Positions 9,445 to 17,605 of a stretch of 64,000 nucleotides of DNA are shown here, piece by piece. Below the pieces are notes generated by a model that worked only from the letters and a program-made list of their open reading frames with translations, made no database searches and was not told the origin of the DNA. The translations under genes were made by a program, and so were the position numbers. The DNA is taken from contig JBDLRH010000011.1 of NCBI GenBank assembly GCA_039800165.1, positions 1 to 64,000 on the forward strand, in the 5' to 3' direction. This DNA is from JBDLRH01 sp039800165 (GTDB lineage: Bacteria; Pseudomonadota; Gammaproteobacteria; Burkholderiales; Burkholderiaceae_C). Numbering within the stretch: position 1 is the first letter of the stretch; each line of letters begins with the position of its first letter.

Positions 9445-10254
9445 TCAGTCCACCTTGCGCGCAGGCGCTGCAGGCATCGGGTTGGCAAGTTCGTGCACCC
9501 ACGCCGCATGGGCTTCGCGCTCGAGGATGAGCACGCGCAGCCGCGCCAGCGACGCCGCCATCGCATACAGCCAGAAGGCCACCGCCATCACCAGCATGCC
9601 CGCCAGCATGGTGGCGGCCATGCTGGGCGCCTGGGTGAAGCTGACCGACGCACCCTGGTGCAAGGTGTTCCACCACTTCACCGAGAAATAGATGATCGGG
9701 ATGTTGACCACGCCCACCAGCGCCAGCACGCCGGCGGCGCGGTCGGCGCGGCGGCGGTCTTCGATCGCCCCGTGCAGCGCCATGAAGCCGATGTAGAGGA
9801 ACAGCAGCAGCAACTCGGATGTCAGCCGCGCGTCCCACACCCACCAGGTGCCCCAGGTCGGCTGGCCCCACAGGGCGCCGGTCCACAGCGCCAGAAAAGT
9901 CATCAGCGCGCCGGTGGGCGCCAGTGCGCAGGCCATCATCGATGCCAGCCGCGCGTTGTAGATCAGCCCCACGGCGGCCCAGAAGGCCATTGCCAGGTAC
10001 ACCACCATCGACATCCACGCTGCGGGCACATGCACGAAGATGATGCGATAGGCCTCGCCCTGCTGCGCATCGGTGGGGGCCACCACAAAGCCGATGTACA
10101 GGCCGATCAGCGCCAGCGCGGTGGCGCCGGCAGCGAGCCAGGCCACCAGCCGCCCGGCCATCGGATAGAAGCGTTGCGGTGCGGCGTAGCGAAACCATCC
10201 GCCCGAGGGCGCAGACGCACTGCCGGGCGTCACATGCGTGGCGGATTCGTTCAT
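9445..10254 (-). CDS. ccmC: Heme exporter/transfer protein CcmC
   Basis: Six-helix membrane protein that loads heme onto CcmE. The WWD motif WGTWWVWDARLTSE lies at 134-147, flanked by the conserved heme-ligand His in FVHVPAAW (about 75) and a second His in NTLHQG (about 202). The 269 residues include a polar N-terminal extension of about 20. It sits between ccmB and ccmD in the operon. Confidence 0.95.
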   Translation of the reverse strand: MNESATHVTPGSASAPSGGWFRYAAPQRFYPMAGRLVAWLAAGATALALIGLYIGFVVAPTDAQQGEAYRIIFVHVPAAWMSMVVYLAMAFWAAVGLIYNARLASMMACALAPTGALMTFLALWTGALWGQPTWGTWWVWDARLTSELLLLFLYIGFMALHGAIEDRRRADRAAGVLALVGVVNIPIIYFSVKWWNTLHQGASVSFTQAPSMAATMLAGMLVMAVAFWLYAMAASLARLRVLILEREAHAAWVHELANPMPAAPARKVD

Positions 10255-10260
10255 CGTGTC

Positions 10261-11013
10261 TCAGGCCTCCAGCGCAATGCGCAGTGACTGCGCTGCCGCC
10301 CATGGCACCAGTGCCAGCGCCGCCAGCAGCCCGGCGCCCAGCAGCGAAAAGTGCGCCGCGGTGCCCAGGCCGGCGTGAAAGGCGTCCAGCGCACCCGCGC
10401 CAAAGATCAGCACCGGCACGCACAGCGGCAGCACGATCAGCGGCAGCAGCAGGGCCGCGGCACGCAGGCCCACGGTGAGGGCAGCGCCCAGCGCCATCAG
10501 CAGGCTCAGCAGCGGCGTTCCGATCAGTAGCGACAGCGCCAGCACCGCGGCGGATGCAGGCGCCAACCCGTACTGCACAGCCATCAGCGGCGAGGCCAGC
10601 ACCAGCAGCAGGCCCGAGGTCAGCCAGTGTGCGGCCACCTTGGACAGCACCGCCAGCCACAGCGGCAGAGGCGACAGCAGCAACTGCTCGAGCGTGCCGT
10701 CGGCGTGGTCGTGCGCAAACAGGCGCGGCATCGACAGCAGCGCGGCCAGCAGCGCCGAGACCCACACCACGCCGCCAGCCAGTGGCCGCAGCTGGGCCGC
10801 ATCTGCAGCCACACCCAACGGGAACAGGCTGGCCACCAGCACGAAGAACACCAGCGCGGCCAGCGTGTCGATGCGCTGCCGCGCGGCGATGCGCAGGTCG
10901 CGCCGCAGCAGGGCCGCCATGGGGCCGAGCCATCCCGCGGCGGGTTCGGCTGCGCGCGACGCGTCCGCTGCGGGCGCGCTGTGCATCGAACCGAGGGTGC
11001 TGGCGGTGTTCAT
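10261..11013 (-). CDS. ccmB: Heme exporter protein CcmB
   Basis: Six-helix permease subunit of the CcmAB ABC transporter, which uses ATP to release holo-CcmE. CcmB hallmarks include an amphipathic start (LRRDLRIAARQR), the FFVLVASLFPLG helix, and LFAHDHADGTLEQLLLSPLP. The 250 residues carry an N-terminal extension of about 30 before the homologous part, so an internal ATG (MAALLRRDL) could be the true start. The gene begins 17 bp after the ccmA stop. Confidence 0.94.
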   Translation of the reverse strand: MNTASTLGSMHSAPAADASRAAEPAAGWLGPMAALLRRDLRIAARQRIDTLAALVFFVLVASLFPLGVAADAAQLRPLAGGVVWVSALLAALLSMPRLFAHDHADGTLEQLLLSPLPLWLAVLSKVAAHWLTSGLLLVLASPLMAVQYGLAPASAAVLALSLLIGTPLLSLLMALGAALTVGLRAAALLLPLIVLPLCVPVLIFGAGALDAFHAGLGTAAHFSLLGAGLLAALALVPWAAAQSLRIALEA

Positions 11014-11030
11014 GAGTGGCGCGCAGGTGC

Positions 11031-11690
11031 TCAGAGGTCGACGGCCAGGTGCGGCTCGGCGTCGAGTGACAGGTCCTGGTGACTGGTGAGCACCAGCAGC
11101 CCGCCGCGCTGCAGGTGGCGGCGCAGCAGGGTGTCGACCCAGGTGGTGGCGTCGGCATCCAGCGCGGTGAAGGGCTCATCGAGCACCCACAGCGCGCGAC
11201 GGTCGGCCAGCGCCAGGCGCGCCAGCGCGCAGCGGCGGCGTTGGCCCTGCGACAGGCGCTTGATGGGCCGGCGCTCGTGGCCGCCCAGGCCCGCATCGCG
11301 CAGGGCTGCGCGCACCCGCTCGCCCGGCGCGGCTTCGCCTGCCAGCGCGCTGGCAGCGTGCAGGTTTTCCTCGGCGCTGAGCTCATCGCTGAGCGCCAGC
11401 GCGTGGCCCAGATAGGTGAGCGACTGCGCGAACGACTCGCGCTGCGCGGCAATCGGGCGTCCGCGCCACAGCACGCTGCCGCGCGCGGCGGGCTGCAGGC
11501 CGCACAGCACGCGCAGCAGGCTGCTCTTGCCTGCGCCATTGGCGCCGCGCACCCGAAGCATCTGGCCGGGCTGAAGGCTCAGGCTCAGCCCGTCAAACAG
11601 CAGGCGGCCACCGCGTTCGCAAGCGACGTCGTGCAGCGTCAGCGCCGCGGCGGGCAGCGGCTGGGGCGACGCTTCGGTCCGGGGACTCAA
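11031..11690 (-). CDS. ccmA: ABC transporter ATP-binding protein CcmA
   Basis: ATPase of the CcmAB complex. Walker A GANGAGKS is at 49-56, the signature LSQGQRRRCALARL and Walker B LWVLDEPFTALD follow, and the length (219) is normal. The start appears to be TTG at 11690, preceded at 8 bp by a good ribosome binding site GGAGGG (minus strand, about 11699-11704). It is first in the nine-gene ccm operon. Its upstream region, shared with crtE, holds a near-perfect PpsR-type palindrome at 11705-11728. Confidence 0.94.
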   Translation of the reverse strand: MSPRTEASPQPLPAAALTLHDVACERGGRLLFDGLSLSLQPGQMLRVRGANGAGKSSLLRVLCGLQPAARGSVLWRGRPIAAQRESFAQSLTYLGHALALSDELSAEENLHAASALAGEAAPGERVRAALRDAGLGGHERRPIKRLSQGQRRRCALARLALADRRALWVLDEPFTALDADATTWVDTLLRRHLQRGGLLVLTSHQDLSLDAEPHLAVDL

Positions 11691-11704
11691 CTGAATGTCC
11701 CTCC

Positions 11705-11731
11705 AAGTGTCAAATCAGATTGACACTTATA
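11705..11731 (-). promoter_or_regulatory. PpsR/CrtJ-type operator on the ccmA promoter
   Basis: Contains an exact TGT-N12-ACA (11708-11725), the CrtJ/PpsR consensus, within a palindrome with perfect 9-bp arms (11705-11713 and 11720-11728). On the minus strand a possible -10 TATAAG lies at 11731-11726, with a weak -35 TTTGTG 18 bp upstream, so the predicted transcription start of ccmA falls inside the operator. Motif match is seen; binding is inferred. Confidence 0.7.
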
Positions 11732-11778
11732 GCACGCTCCTAAAAGTTACACAAACGGGAATCCGAGCAACGATTCGG

Positions 11779-11810
11779 TTGACAAGCCTGTATGTCATGT
11801 TAGATTGACA
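11779..11810 (+). promoter_or_regulatory. crtE promoter with PpsR/CrtJ-type operator
   Basis: A sigma70-like promoter, TTGACA at 11779-11784 and TAGATT at 11801-11806 (16-bp spacer), points toward crtE. An exact TGT-N12-ACA operator (11793-11810, TGTCA/TGACA arms) covers the spacer and -10 region, the expected layout for repression by PpsR. The crtE ATG is 69 bp further downstream. Confidence 0.7.
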
Positions 11811-11878
11811 CTCTAATACGTCGCGTGGTGCTGACAAGTGCCGCGCCTCGGCGCCCATCCACCCACCGGGATTCGACC

Positions 11879-12793
11879 ATGCAACAACGCATCGAGCAGG
11901 CTCTGGAGCGCCACTTCGCCCCCCTGTTGACCGAGTCGGCGCCGCCGCGGCTGCTGGCCGCGATGCGCCATGCGGTGTTTCCGGGCGGCGCGCGCATCCG
12001 ACCGCAGCTGTGCCTGGCGGTGGCGCGGGCCTGCGGCGACGACGCGCCCGAACTGGCCGATGCCGCCGCCGTGGCCATCGAGCTGCTGCACTGCGCCTCG
12101 CTGGTGCATGACGACATGCCCGCCTTCGATGACGCCGACCAGCGGCGCGGCCAGCCCACGGTGCACAAGGCCTATGGCGAGCCGCTGGCCTTGCTGTCGG
12201 GCGATGCGCTGATCGTGATGGCCTTCCAGGTGCTCGCGCGCGCCGGCGTGCGCCAGCCGCAGCGGCTGGCCGGGCTGCTGGCCACCATCAGCGAAGGCGT
12301 GGGCGCACCAGACGGTATCGTGGCCGGGCAGGCTTGGGAATGCGAGTCGCGGGTGGACCTGGGCCGCTACCAGCGCGCCAAGACCGGCGCCCTGTTCGTG
12401 GCCTCCACCTGCGCCGGGGCGCTGGCCGCCGGTGCCGAGCCGCAGCCCTGGCGGCGCCTGGGTGACTGCCTGGGCGAGGCGTATCAAGTGGCCGACGACA
12501 TTCGCGACGTGATGGGCGACGCCGCGCAGCTGGGCAAGCCCGTCGGGCAAGACCAGCACCATGGCCGGCCCAGCGCCGCCGCCGACCTTGGCCTGGTCGG
12601 CGCGCTGGACTACTTCCGCGCACTGATGCAGCAGGCGGTGGACTCGGTGCCGGCCTGCGCGGCGCGCGATGCGATGCGCGCGCTGGTGCTGCACGAGTCC
12701 GAGCGCCTGGTGCCGCAGGCCGCACGCGAGCAGGTGATGCGCCGCGCCGCCAGCTCGTCTGCAGCGGCATCCGCACACCAGGCGGCTGCCTGA
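11879..12793 (+). CDS. crtE: Geranylgeranyl diphosphate synthase CrtE
   Basis: Makes geranylgeranyl diphosphate for carotenoids and for the bacteriochlorophyll tail. The trans-prenyltransferase fold is marked by the first Asp-rich motif DDMPAFD (Asp78, Asp79, Asp84) and the second, DDIRD (206-210). The 304 residues are normal. An in-frame GTG at 11825 would add 18 unconserved residues, so ATG 11879 is preferred. It is the first gene of the crtEF-bchCXYZ-puf run and has its own PpsR-type promoter. Confidence 0.94.
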   Translation: MQQRIEQALERHFAPLLTESAPPRLLAAMRHAVFPGGARIRPQLCLAVARACGDDAPELADAAAVAIELLHCASLVHDDMPAFDDADQRRGQPTVHKAYGEPLALLSGDALIVMAFQVLARAGVRQPQRLAGLLATISEGVGAPDGIVAGQAWECESRVDLGRYQRAKTGALFVASTCAGALAAGAEPQPWRRLGDCLGEAYQVADDIRDVMGDAAQLGKPVGQDQHHGRPSAAADLGLVGALDYFRALMQQAVDSVPACAARDAMRALVLHESERLVPQAAREQVMRRAASSSAAASAHQAAA

Positions 12794-12826
12794 GTCACTA
12801 GCGTCTGCTGACTGCCGGATTGTTGC

Positions 12827-13993
12827 GTGAGCGCACCCCACCTGCCCCATCCGATGCGGCTGCCCGCCGAGCGCCCGGCCTGGCGACGCGCCCTTGACGC
12901 GCGCATCGACCGCTGGCTGACGCAGCCCGAGCTGTACCGCTTCGCCATCGGCAACCCGATCACCCGCTGGTTCACCCGCCGGCGCGCCGAAAGGCTGTTC
13001 GGCGTGATGGCCGGGTTCGTGCACTCGCAGGTGCTGCTGGCATGCGTGCGCCTGCAACTGCTCGAGGCGGTGCGCACTCAGCCGCGCACGCTGGAGGAAC
13101 TGGCCACGCTGGCCCAGGTGCCGGCTGCGCCGCTGGAGCGGCTGATCCGCTCGGCGGTGTCGCTGCAGCTGCTCGAGCCGCGCGGTGGCGGGCGCTTTGG
13201 TCTGGGTGCGCTGGGCGCGCCGGTGGCCACCCACGCCGGGCTGCGCGACATGATCGAGCACAACGCGGTGCTGTATGCGGACATGGCCGATCCGGTGCAG
13301 CTGCTGCGCGCACAGTCCGACGCTGCCATGCACGCGCTGTGGCCCTACACCGACGCCAGCGATGCGCAGGCGGTGCAAGGCTGGTCCGATGTGAAGGTGG
13401 CGCAGTACTCCGACCTGATGGCCAGCTCGCAGCGCTTCGTGATCGACGAGCTGCTGGCCACCTACCCCTTCGAGCAGCACCGCTGCGTGCTGGATGTGGG
13501 GGGCGGCAAGGGCGGCTGGATCGGCGCGCTGGCACAGCACGCCCCCACCCTGCAGCTGCAACTGTTCGACCTGCCGCCGGTGGTGGCGCTGGCACGCCGT
13601 CACCTGCAGGGGCTCGGCGTGGCGCAGCGCGTGGCGGTGCACGGCGGCAGCTTCGCGCACGACCCCTTGCCACGCGGGGCCGACCTGGTGACGCTGCTGC
13701 GTGTGGCGCACGACCACCCCGACCATGTGGTGCGCGCGCTGCTGGCATCCATCCATGCAGCGCTGCCCGACGGCGGCGCGCTGCTGCTGGCCGAACCGAT
13801 GGCCGAGCCGCAAGACCGCCCGGCCGTGGGCGACCCGTATTTCCACTTCTACCTGCTGGCGATGGGGCAGGGCCGCCTGCGCACGCCCGACGAACTGATG
13901 GCCTTGATGACCGAGGCGGGCTTCCGTCGGCCCGAGCTGCTGCGCAACCCGATGCCGATGCATGCGCGCCTCATTGTCGGGCGGAAAGACTAG
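12827..13993 (+). CDS. crtF: Hydroxyneurosporene/spheroidene O-methyltransferase CrtF
   Basis: SAM-dependent O-methyltransferase that methylates the 1-hydroxy group of acyclic carotenoids to give spheroidene-type methoxy carotenoids. An N-terminal dimerisation domain is followed by a Rossmann SAM site VLDVGGGKGGW near residue 220 and the C-terminal LLLAEPMAEP region of the methyltransf_2 family. Start uncertain: GTG 12827 (388 residues) or ATG 12854 (379); no strong ribosome binding site precedes either. A 16-bp palindrome overlaps the stop codon. Confidence 0.92.
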   Translation: MSAPHLPHPMRLPAERPAWRRALDARIDRWLTQPELYRFAIGNPITRWFTRRRAERLFGVMAGFVHSQVLLACVRLQLLEAVRTQPRTLEELATLAQVPAAPLERLIRSAVSLQLLEPRGGGRFGLGALGAPVATHAGLRDMIEHNAVLYADMADPVQLLRAQSDAAMHALWPYTDASDAQAVQGWSDVKVAQYSDLMASSQRFVIDELLATYPFEQHRCVLDVGGGKGGWIGALAQHAPTLQLQLFDLPPVVALARRHLQGLGVAQRVAVHGGSFAHDPLPRGADLVTLLRVAHDHPDHVVRALLASIHAALPDGGALLLAEPMAEPQDRPAVGDPYFHFYLLAMGQGRLRTPDELMALMTEAGFRRPELLRNPMPMHARLIVGRKD

Positions 13994-14005
13994 GGTAAAC
14001 CCTAG
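13990..14005. promoter_or_regulatory. Perfect 16-bp inverted repeat upstream of bchC
   Basis: CTAGGGT-AA-ACCCTAG has 7-bp perfect arms around a 2-bp centre. It starts at the crtF stop codon and ends 14 bp before the bchC operator. Too short a loop for an RNA hairpin, so it looks like a protein-binding dyad. It does not match the PpsR or FNR consensus. Regulator unknown. Confidence 0.45.
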
Positions 14006-14019
14006 GTGACACCCTGAAA

Positions 14020-14060
14020 TGTCTAATTTAATTGACAGTTCTCAACGTCAAGCCAAGAAT
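14020..14060 (+). promoter_or_regulatory. bchC promoter with PpsR/CrtJ-type operator
   Basis: Exact TGT-N12-ACA at 14020-14037 with an AT-only centre. Its right half supplies a TTGACA (14032-14037) that could serve as a -35, with AAGAAT 17 bp later (14055-14060). If that is the promoter, transcription would begin at about the bchC ATG (14067), giving a leaderless mRNA. An AT-rich alternative -10 inside the operator is also possible. In Rhodobacter capsulatus bchC is a known CrtJ target. Confidence 0.65.
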
Positions 14061-14066
14061 ACAAGC

Positions 14067-15014
14067 ATGAAAGCGTCCGCCATCGTCTTCCAGGCACCGT
14101 GCCAGCTGTCGGTGCAGGCCGTGGCGCTGCGCCCGTCCACGCCGGACGACCTGGCGATCGAGGTCGACTTCAGCGGCATCAGCACCGGAACCGAGCGCCT
14201 GCTGTGGGACGGCAGCATGCCGCCCTTCCCGGGCATGGGTTATCCGCTGGTGCCGGGCTACGAGACCGTGGGCCGCGTGGTGAAGGCGCCCGCGGGCAGC
14301 CCCATCCGTGAGGGCGAGTCGGTGTTCGTGCCGGGCTCGTACAGCTTCGAGGGCGTGCACAACCTGTTCGGTGGCGCGGGCTCGCGTCTGCTCGCGCCCG
14401 CCTCGCGCGTGGCGCGCATCGACCCGGCCTGGGGCGAGCGCGCGGTGCTGCTGGCACTTGCGGCCACGGCGTATCACACGGTGGCGCTGGGCGGCCGACA
14501 GGAACCCGCCACACCGCCCGACCTGATCATCGGCCACGGCGTGATGGGCCGCCTGCTCGCGCGCCTGACGGTCGCTGCCGGCCTGCCTGCGCCCACCGTC
14601 TGGGAAACCAGCGAGGCACGCCGCTCGGGCGCACACGGCTATGCAGTGGTGCACCCCGACGACGACGCCCGCAAGGACTACCGCGCCATCTACGACGTGA
14701 GCGGTGACGCCGCCATCCTCGACCGCGTGATTCCGCGCCTGCAGTCCGGCGGCGAAGTGGTGCTGGCAGGCTTCTACACACAAAGCCTGTCGTTTGCCTA
14801 TGCGCCGGCCTTCATGCGCGAGGCCCGTATCCGCGTGGCCGCCGAATGGAAGCGCCCCGACCTGCTGGCCGTGATCGAGCTGGTCGAACAGGGGCGCCTG
14901 TCGCTTGACGGCCTGATCACCGGAATCGAATCGCCTGGCCGTGCACGGCAGGCCTACGAGGTCGCCTTTGGCGACGCACATTGCCTGAAGATGGTTTTGG
15001 ACTGGAGACACTGA
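14067..15014 (+). CDS. bchC: 3-hydroxyethyl bacteriochlorophyllide a dehydrogenase BchC
   Basis: Oxidises the 3-hydroxyethyl group of bacteriochlorophyllide to the 3-acetyl group of bacteriochlorophyll a. It belongs to the medium-chain dehydrogenase fold: a GroES-like N-terminal half (GTERLLWDG, YPLVPGYETVGRVV) and a nucleotide-binding half with GHGVMGRLLARL. The 315 residues match the family. ATG 14067 begins the conserved MKASAIVFQAP start; an in-frame upstream ATG at 14019 lies within the operator and is rejected. It is followed 1 bp later by bchX. Confidence 0.95.
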   Translation: MKASAIVFQAPCQLSVQAVALRPSTPDDLAIEVDFSGISTGTERLLWDGSMPPFPGMGYPLVPGYETVGRVVKAPAGSPIREGESVFVPGSYSFEGVHNLFGGAGSRLLAPASRVARIDPAWGERAVLLALAATAYHTVALGGRQEPATPPDLIIGHGVMGRLLARLTVAAGLPAPTVWETSEARRSGAHGYAVVHPDDDARKDYRAIYDVSGDAAILDRVIPRLQSGGEVVLAGFYTQSLSFAYAPAFMREARIRVAAEWKRPDLLAVIELVEQGRLSLDGLITGIESPGRARQAYEVAFGDAHCLKMVLDWRH

Positions 15015-15015
15015 G

Positions 15016-16023
15016 ATGGACAAGCCCCAAGCTGCAACACAGCCGATCCAGTTCGTCGAGAACCTGCGCCGCGAGGCCGCGCAGGAGCCCGATCCGGTGC
15101 ACACCGGCGACACGCCCAAAGAGACGCAGATCATCGCGATCTACGGCAAGGGCGGCATCGGCAAGAGCTTCACCCTGGCCAACCTGAGCTACATGATGGC
15201 GCAGCAGGGCAAGAAGGTGCTGCTGATCGGCTGCGACCCCAAGAGCGACACCACCAGCCTGCTGTTTGGCGGCAAGGCCACGCCCACCATCATCGAGACC
15301 TCGTCGAAGAAGAAGCTCGCCGGCGAACCGGTGACGATCGGCGATGTGTGCTTCAAGCGCGATGGCGTGTTCGCGATGGAGCTTGGCGGCCCCGAGGTGG
15401 GCCGTGGCTGCGGCGGTCGCGGAATCATCCACGGCTTCGAGACGCTCGAGAAGCTCGGCTTTCACGACTGGGGCTTCGACTACGTGCTGCTCGACTTCCT
15501 GGGCGATGTGGTCTGCGGCGGCTTCGGCCTGCCGATCGCGCGCGACATGTGCCAGAAGGTGATCGTCGTTGCCAGCAACGACCTGCAGTCGCTGTATGTG
15601 GCCAACAACGTGTGCAGCGCGGTCGAGTACTTCCGCAAGCTCGGCGGCAACGTCGGCGTGGCCGGCATGGTGATCAACAAGGACGATGGCACCGGCGAGG
15701 CACAGGCCTTCGCCGGCAAAGCCGGCATTCCGGTGCTGGCGGCGATCCCCGCGCACGAGGACATCCGTCGCAAGAGCGCGGCCTACGAAATCATCGGCAA
15801 GCCCGACGGCCAGTGGGGCCCGCTGTTCGCAGAACTCGCCACCAACGTGGCCGAGGCACCGCCGCGCCGCCCCAAGCCGCAGACACAAGACGAGCTGCTC
15901 GCGCTCTTCAGCGGCAGCGCGGTCGGCCGCGATGTGGTGCTCGAGCCCGCGACCATCGCCGACATGACCGGCAAGGACGCGGTGATCAAGCCCTCGCTGG
16001 AAATCATCTACGACGACGCCTGA
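15016..16023 (+). CDS. bchX: Chlorophyllide a reductase iron protein BchX
   Basis: NifH-like ATPase that donates electrons to BchYZ to reduce the C7-C8 bond and produce bacteriochlorin. The P-loop GKGGIGKS is at about 43-50, and the two cluster-ligand cysteines occur in GRGCGGRG (about 131) and DVVCGGFG (about 166). The 335 residues with an N-terminal extension before the P-loop distinguish BchX from BchL. It is translated in a tight bchCXYZ group. Confidence 0.97.
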   Translation: MDKPQAATQPIQFVENLRREAAQEPDPVHTGDTPKETQIIAIYGKGGIGKSFTLANLSYMMAQQGKKVLLIGCDPKSDTTSLLFGGKATPTIIETSSKKKLAGEPVTIGDVCFKRDGVFAMELGGPEVGRGCGGRGIIHGFETLEKLGFHDWGFDYVLLDFLGDVVCGGFGLPIARDMCQKVIVVASNDLQSLYVANNVCSAVEYFRKLGGNVGVAGMVINKDDGTGEAQAFAGKAGIPVLAAIPAHEDIRRKSAAYEIIGKPDGQWGPLFAELATNVAEAPPRRPKPQTQDELLALFSGSAVGRDVVLEPATIADMTGKDAVIKPSLEIIYDDA

Positions 16024-16048
16024 AGCGCCCGTCACCGAGATCACCGCC

Positions 16049-17605
16049 ATGGCCCGCACCATCCCGATCCAGCCCGCTGCAGCCACCCCCCAGGCCGGCG
16101 CAGCCGTGCCCGTGGACGGACTGGGCTGCCACGCCGGCAAGGACCAGATGCTGGAGGCCGCCGCGCAGGCCGGCAAGAGCGAGGTGCTGGCGCAGTACGC
16201 GGCCGACTACCCGAAGCGCGCGGATGCCGGCCCGCACGACCAGCCGCAGAGCATGTGCCCGGCCTTCGGTTCGCTGCGCGTGGGCCTGCGCATGCGCCGC
16301 ACCGCCACCATCCTGAGCGGCAGCGCCTGCTGCGTGTACGGCCTGACCTTCACCAGCCACTTCTACGGCGCGCGCCGCAGCGTGGGCTATGTGCCCTTCA
16401 ACAGCGAGACGCTGGTCACCGGCAAGCTGTTCGAAGACATCCGCGATGCGGTGCATGTGCAGGCCGACCCGAAGCTGCTCGATGCCATCGTCGTCATCAA
16501 CCTGTGCGTGCCCACCGCCAGCGGTGTGCCGCTGCAGTTGCTGCCGCAAGAGATCAACGGCGTGCGAGTGATCGGCATCGACGTCCCCGGCTTTGGTGTG
16601 CCGACGCATGCCGAGGCCAAGGACGTGCTCGCTGGCGCCATGCTGCGCTACGCACGCGCCGAGGCGGCTGCCGGCCCGGTGGCCGCACCGCGCCAGGGCC
16701 GCAGCGACAAGCCCACCATTACCCTTCTGGGCGAGATGTTCCCGGCCGACCCGCCCGGCATCGCGCACATGATTGCGCCGATGGGCCTGGCGGTGGGCGC
16801 CACCGTTCCCACGCGCGAATGGCGCGAGCTGTACGCCGCGCTGGACTGCGCCGCCGTGGCGGCGATCCATCCGTTCTACACCGCGAGCGTGCGCGAATTC
16901 GAGGCTGCCGGCCGGCCGGTGGTCGGCTCGGCGCCGGTGGGCGTGGAAGGCACGCATGCGTGGCTGGGCGCCATCGGTGCGGCAGCGGGTGTGGCGCAAG
17001 ACAAGATCGATGCCGCACGCAATGCCTCGCTGGCGGCGATCCGCGGCGTGCTGTCACAGCAAAAGATCAAGGGCCGCATCACGCTGAGCGGCTACGAAGG
17101 CTCCGAGCTGCTGGTGGGCCGCCTGCTGGTGGAATGCGGCGCCGACCTGCGCTATGTGGGCAGCGCCTGCCCGGCCACGCCTTGGAATGCGGCCGATGCC
17201 GAATGGCTGAAGGCGCACGGTGTGCAGGTGCAGTTCCGCGCCTCGCTGGAGCAGGACATCGCGGCGGTGCACGAGTACCGGCCCGACCTGGCCGTGGGCA
17301 CTACCCCGGTGGTGCAGGCGGCCAAGGAGGCCTGCGTGCCGGCGCTGTATTTCACGAACCTCATTTCTGCGCGCCCGCTGATGGGCGTGGCCGGTGCGGG
17401 TTCGCTGATCCAGGTGATCAATGGTGCGATTGCAAACCGCACGCGCTTTGACACCATGAAGAATTTCTTTGGTGCGGTGGGACAGGGCGATGAGGCAGGC
17501 GTCTGGGAGGACGTACCGAAGCCTCACCCCGAATTCCGCAAGGAAGTGCGCCGCCTGGCCGAAAAGCAGGCGAAGAAGCGCAAGGCCGAGGAGACGGGTC
17601 CATGA
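16049..17605 (+). CDS. bchY: Chlorophyllide a reductase subunit BchY
   Basis: One of the two NifDK-like subunits of chlorophyllide a reductase, binding chlorophyllide and a bridging [4Fe-4S] cluster with BchZ. Candidate cluster cysteines are Cys27 (GLGCHAG), Cys70 (SMCPAF) and the Cys94-Cys95 pair (SACCVYG). The 518 residues and the Lys/Arg-rich tail are typical. Its stop overlaps the bchZ start by 4 bp (ATGA), implying matched synthesis of the two partners. Confidence 0.96.
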   Translation: MARTIPIQPAAATPQAGAAVPVDGLGCHAGKDQMLEAAAQAGKSEVLAQYAADYPKRADAGPHDQPQSMCPAFGSLRVGLRMRRTATILSGSACCVYGLTFTSHFYGARRSVGYVPFNSETLVTGKLFEDIRDAVHVQADPKLLDAIVVINLCVPTASGVPLQLLPQEINGVRVIGIDVPGFGVPTHAEAKDVLAGAMLRYARAEAAAGPVAAPRQGRSDKPTITLLGEMFPADPPGIAHMIAPMGLAVGATVPTREWRELYAALDCAAVAAIHPFYTASVREFEAAGRPVVGSAPVGVEGTHAWLGAIGAAAGVAQDKIDAARNASLAAIRGVLSQQKIKGRITLSGYEGSELLVGRLLVECGADLRYVGSACPATPWNAADAEWLKAHGVQVQFRASLEQDIAAVHEYRPDLAVGTTPVVQAAKEACVPALYFTNLISARPLMGVAGAGSLIQVINGAIANRTRFDTMKNFFGAVGQGDEAGVWEDVPKPHPEFRKEVRRLAEKQAKKRKAEETGP

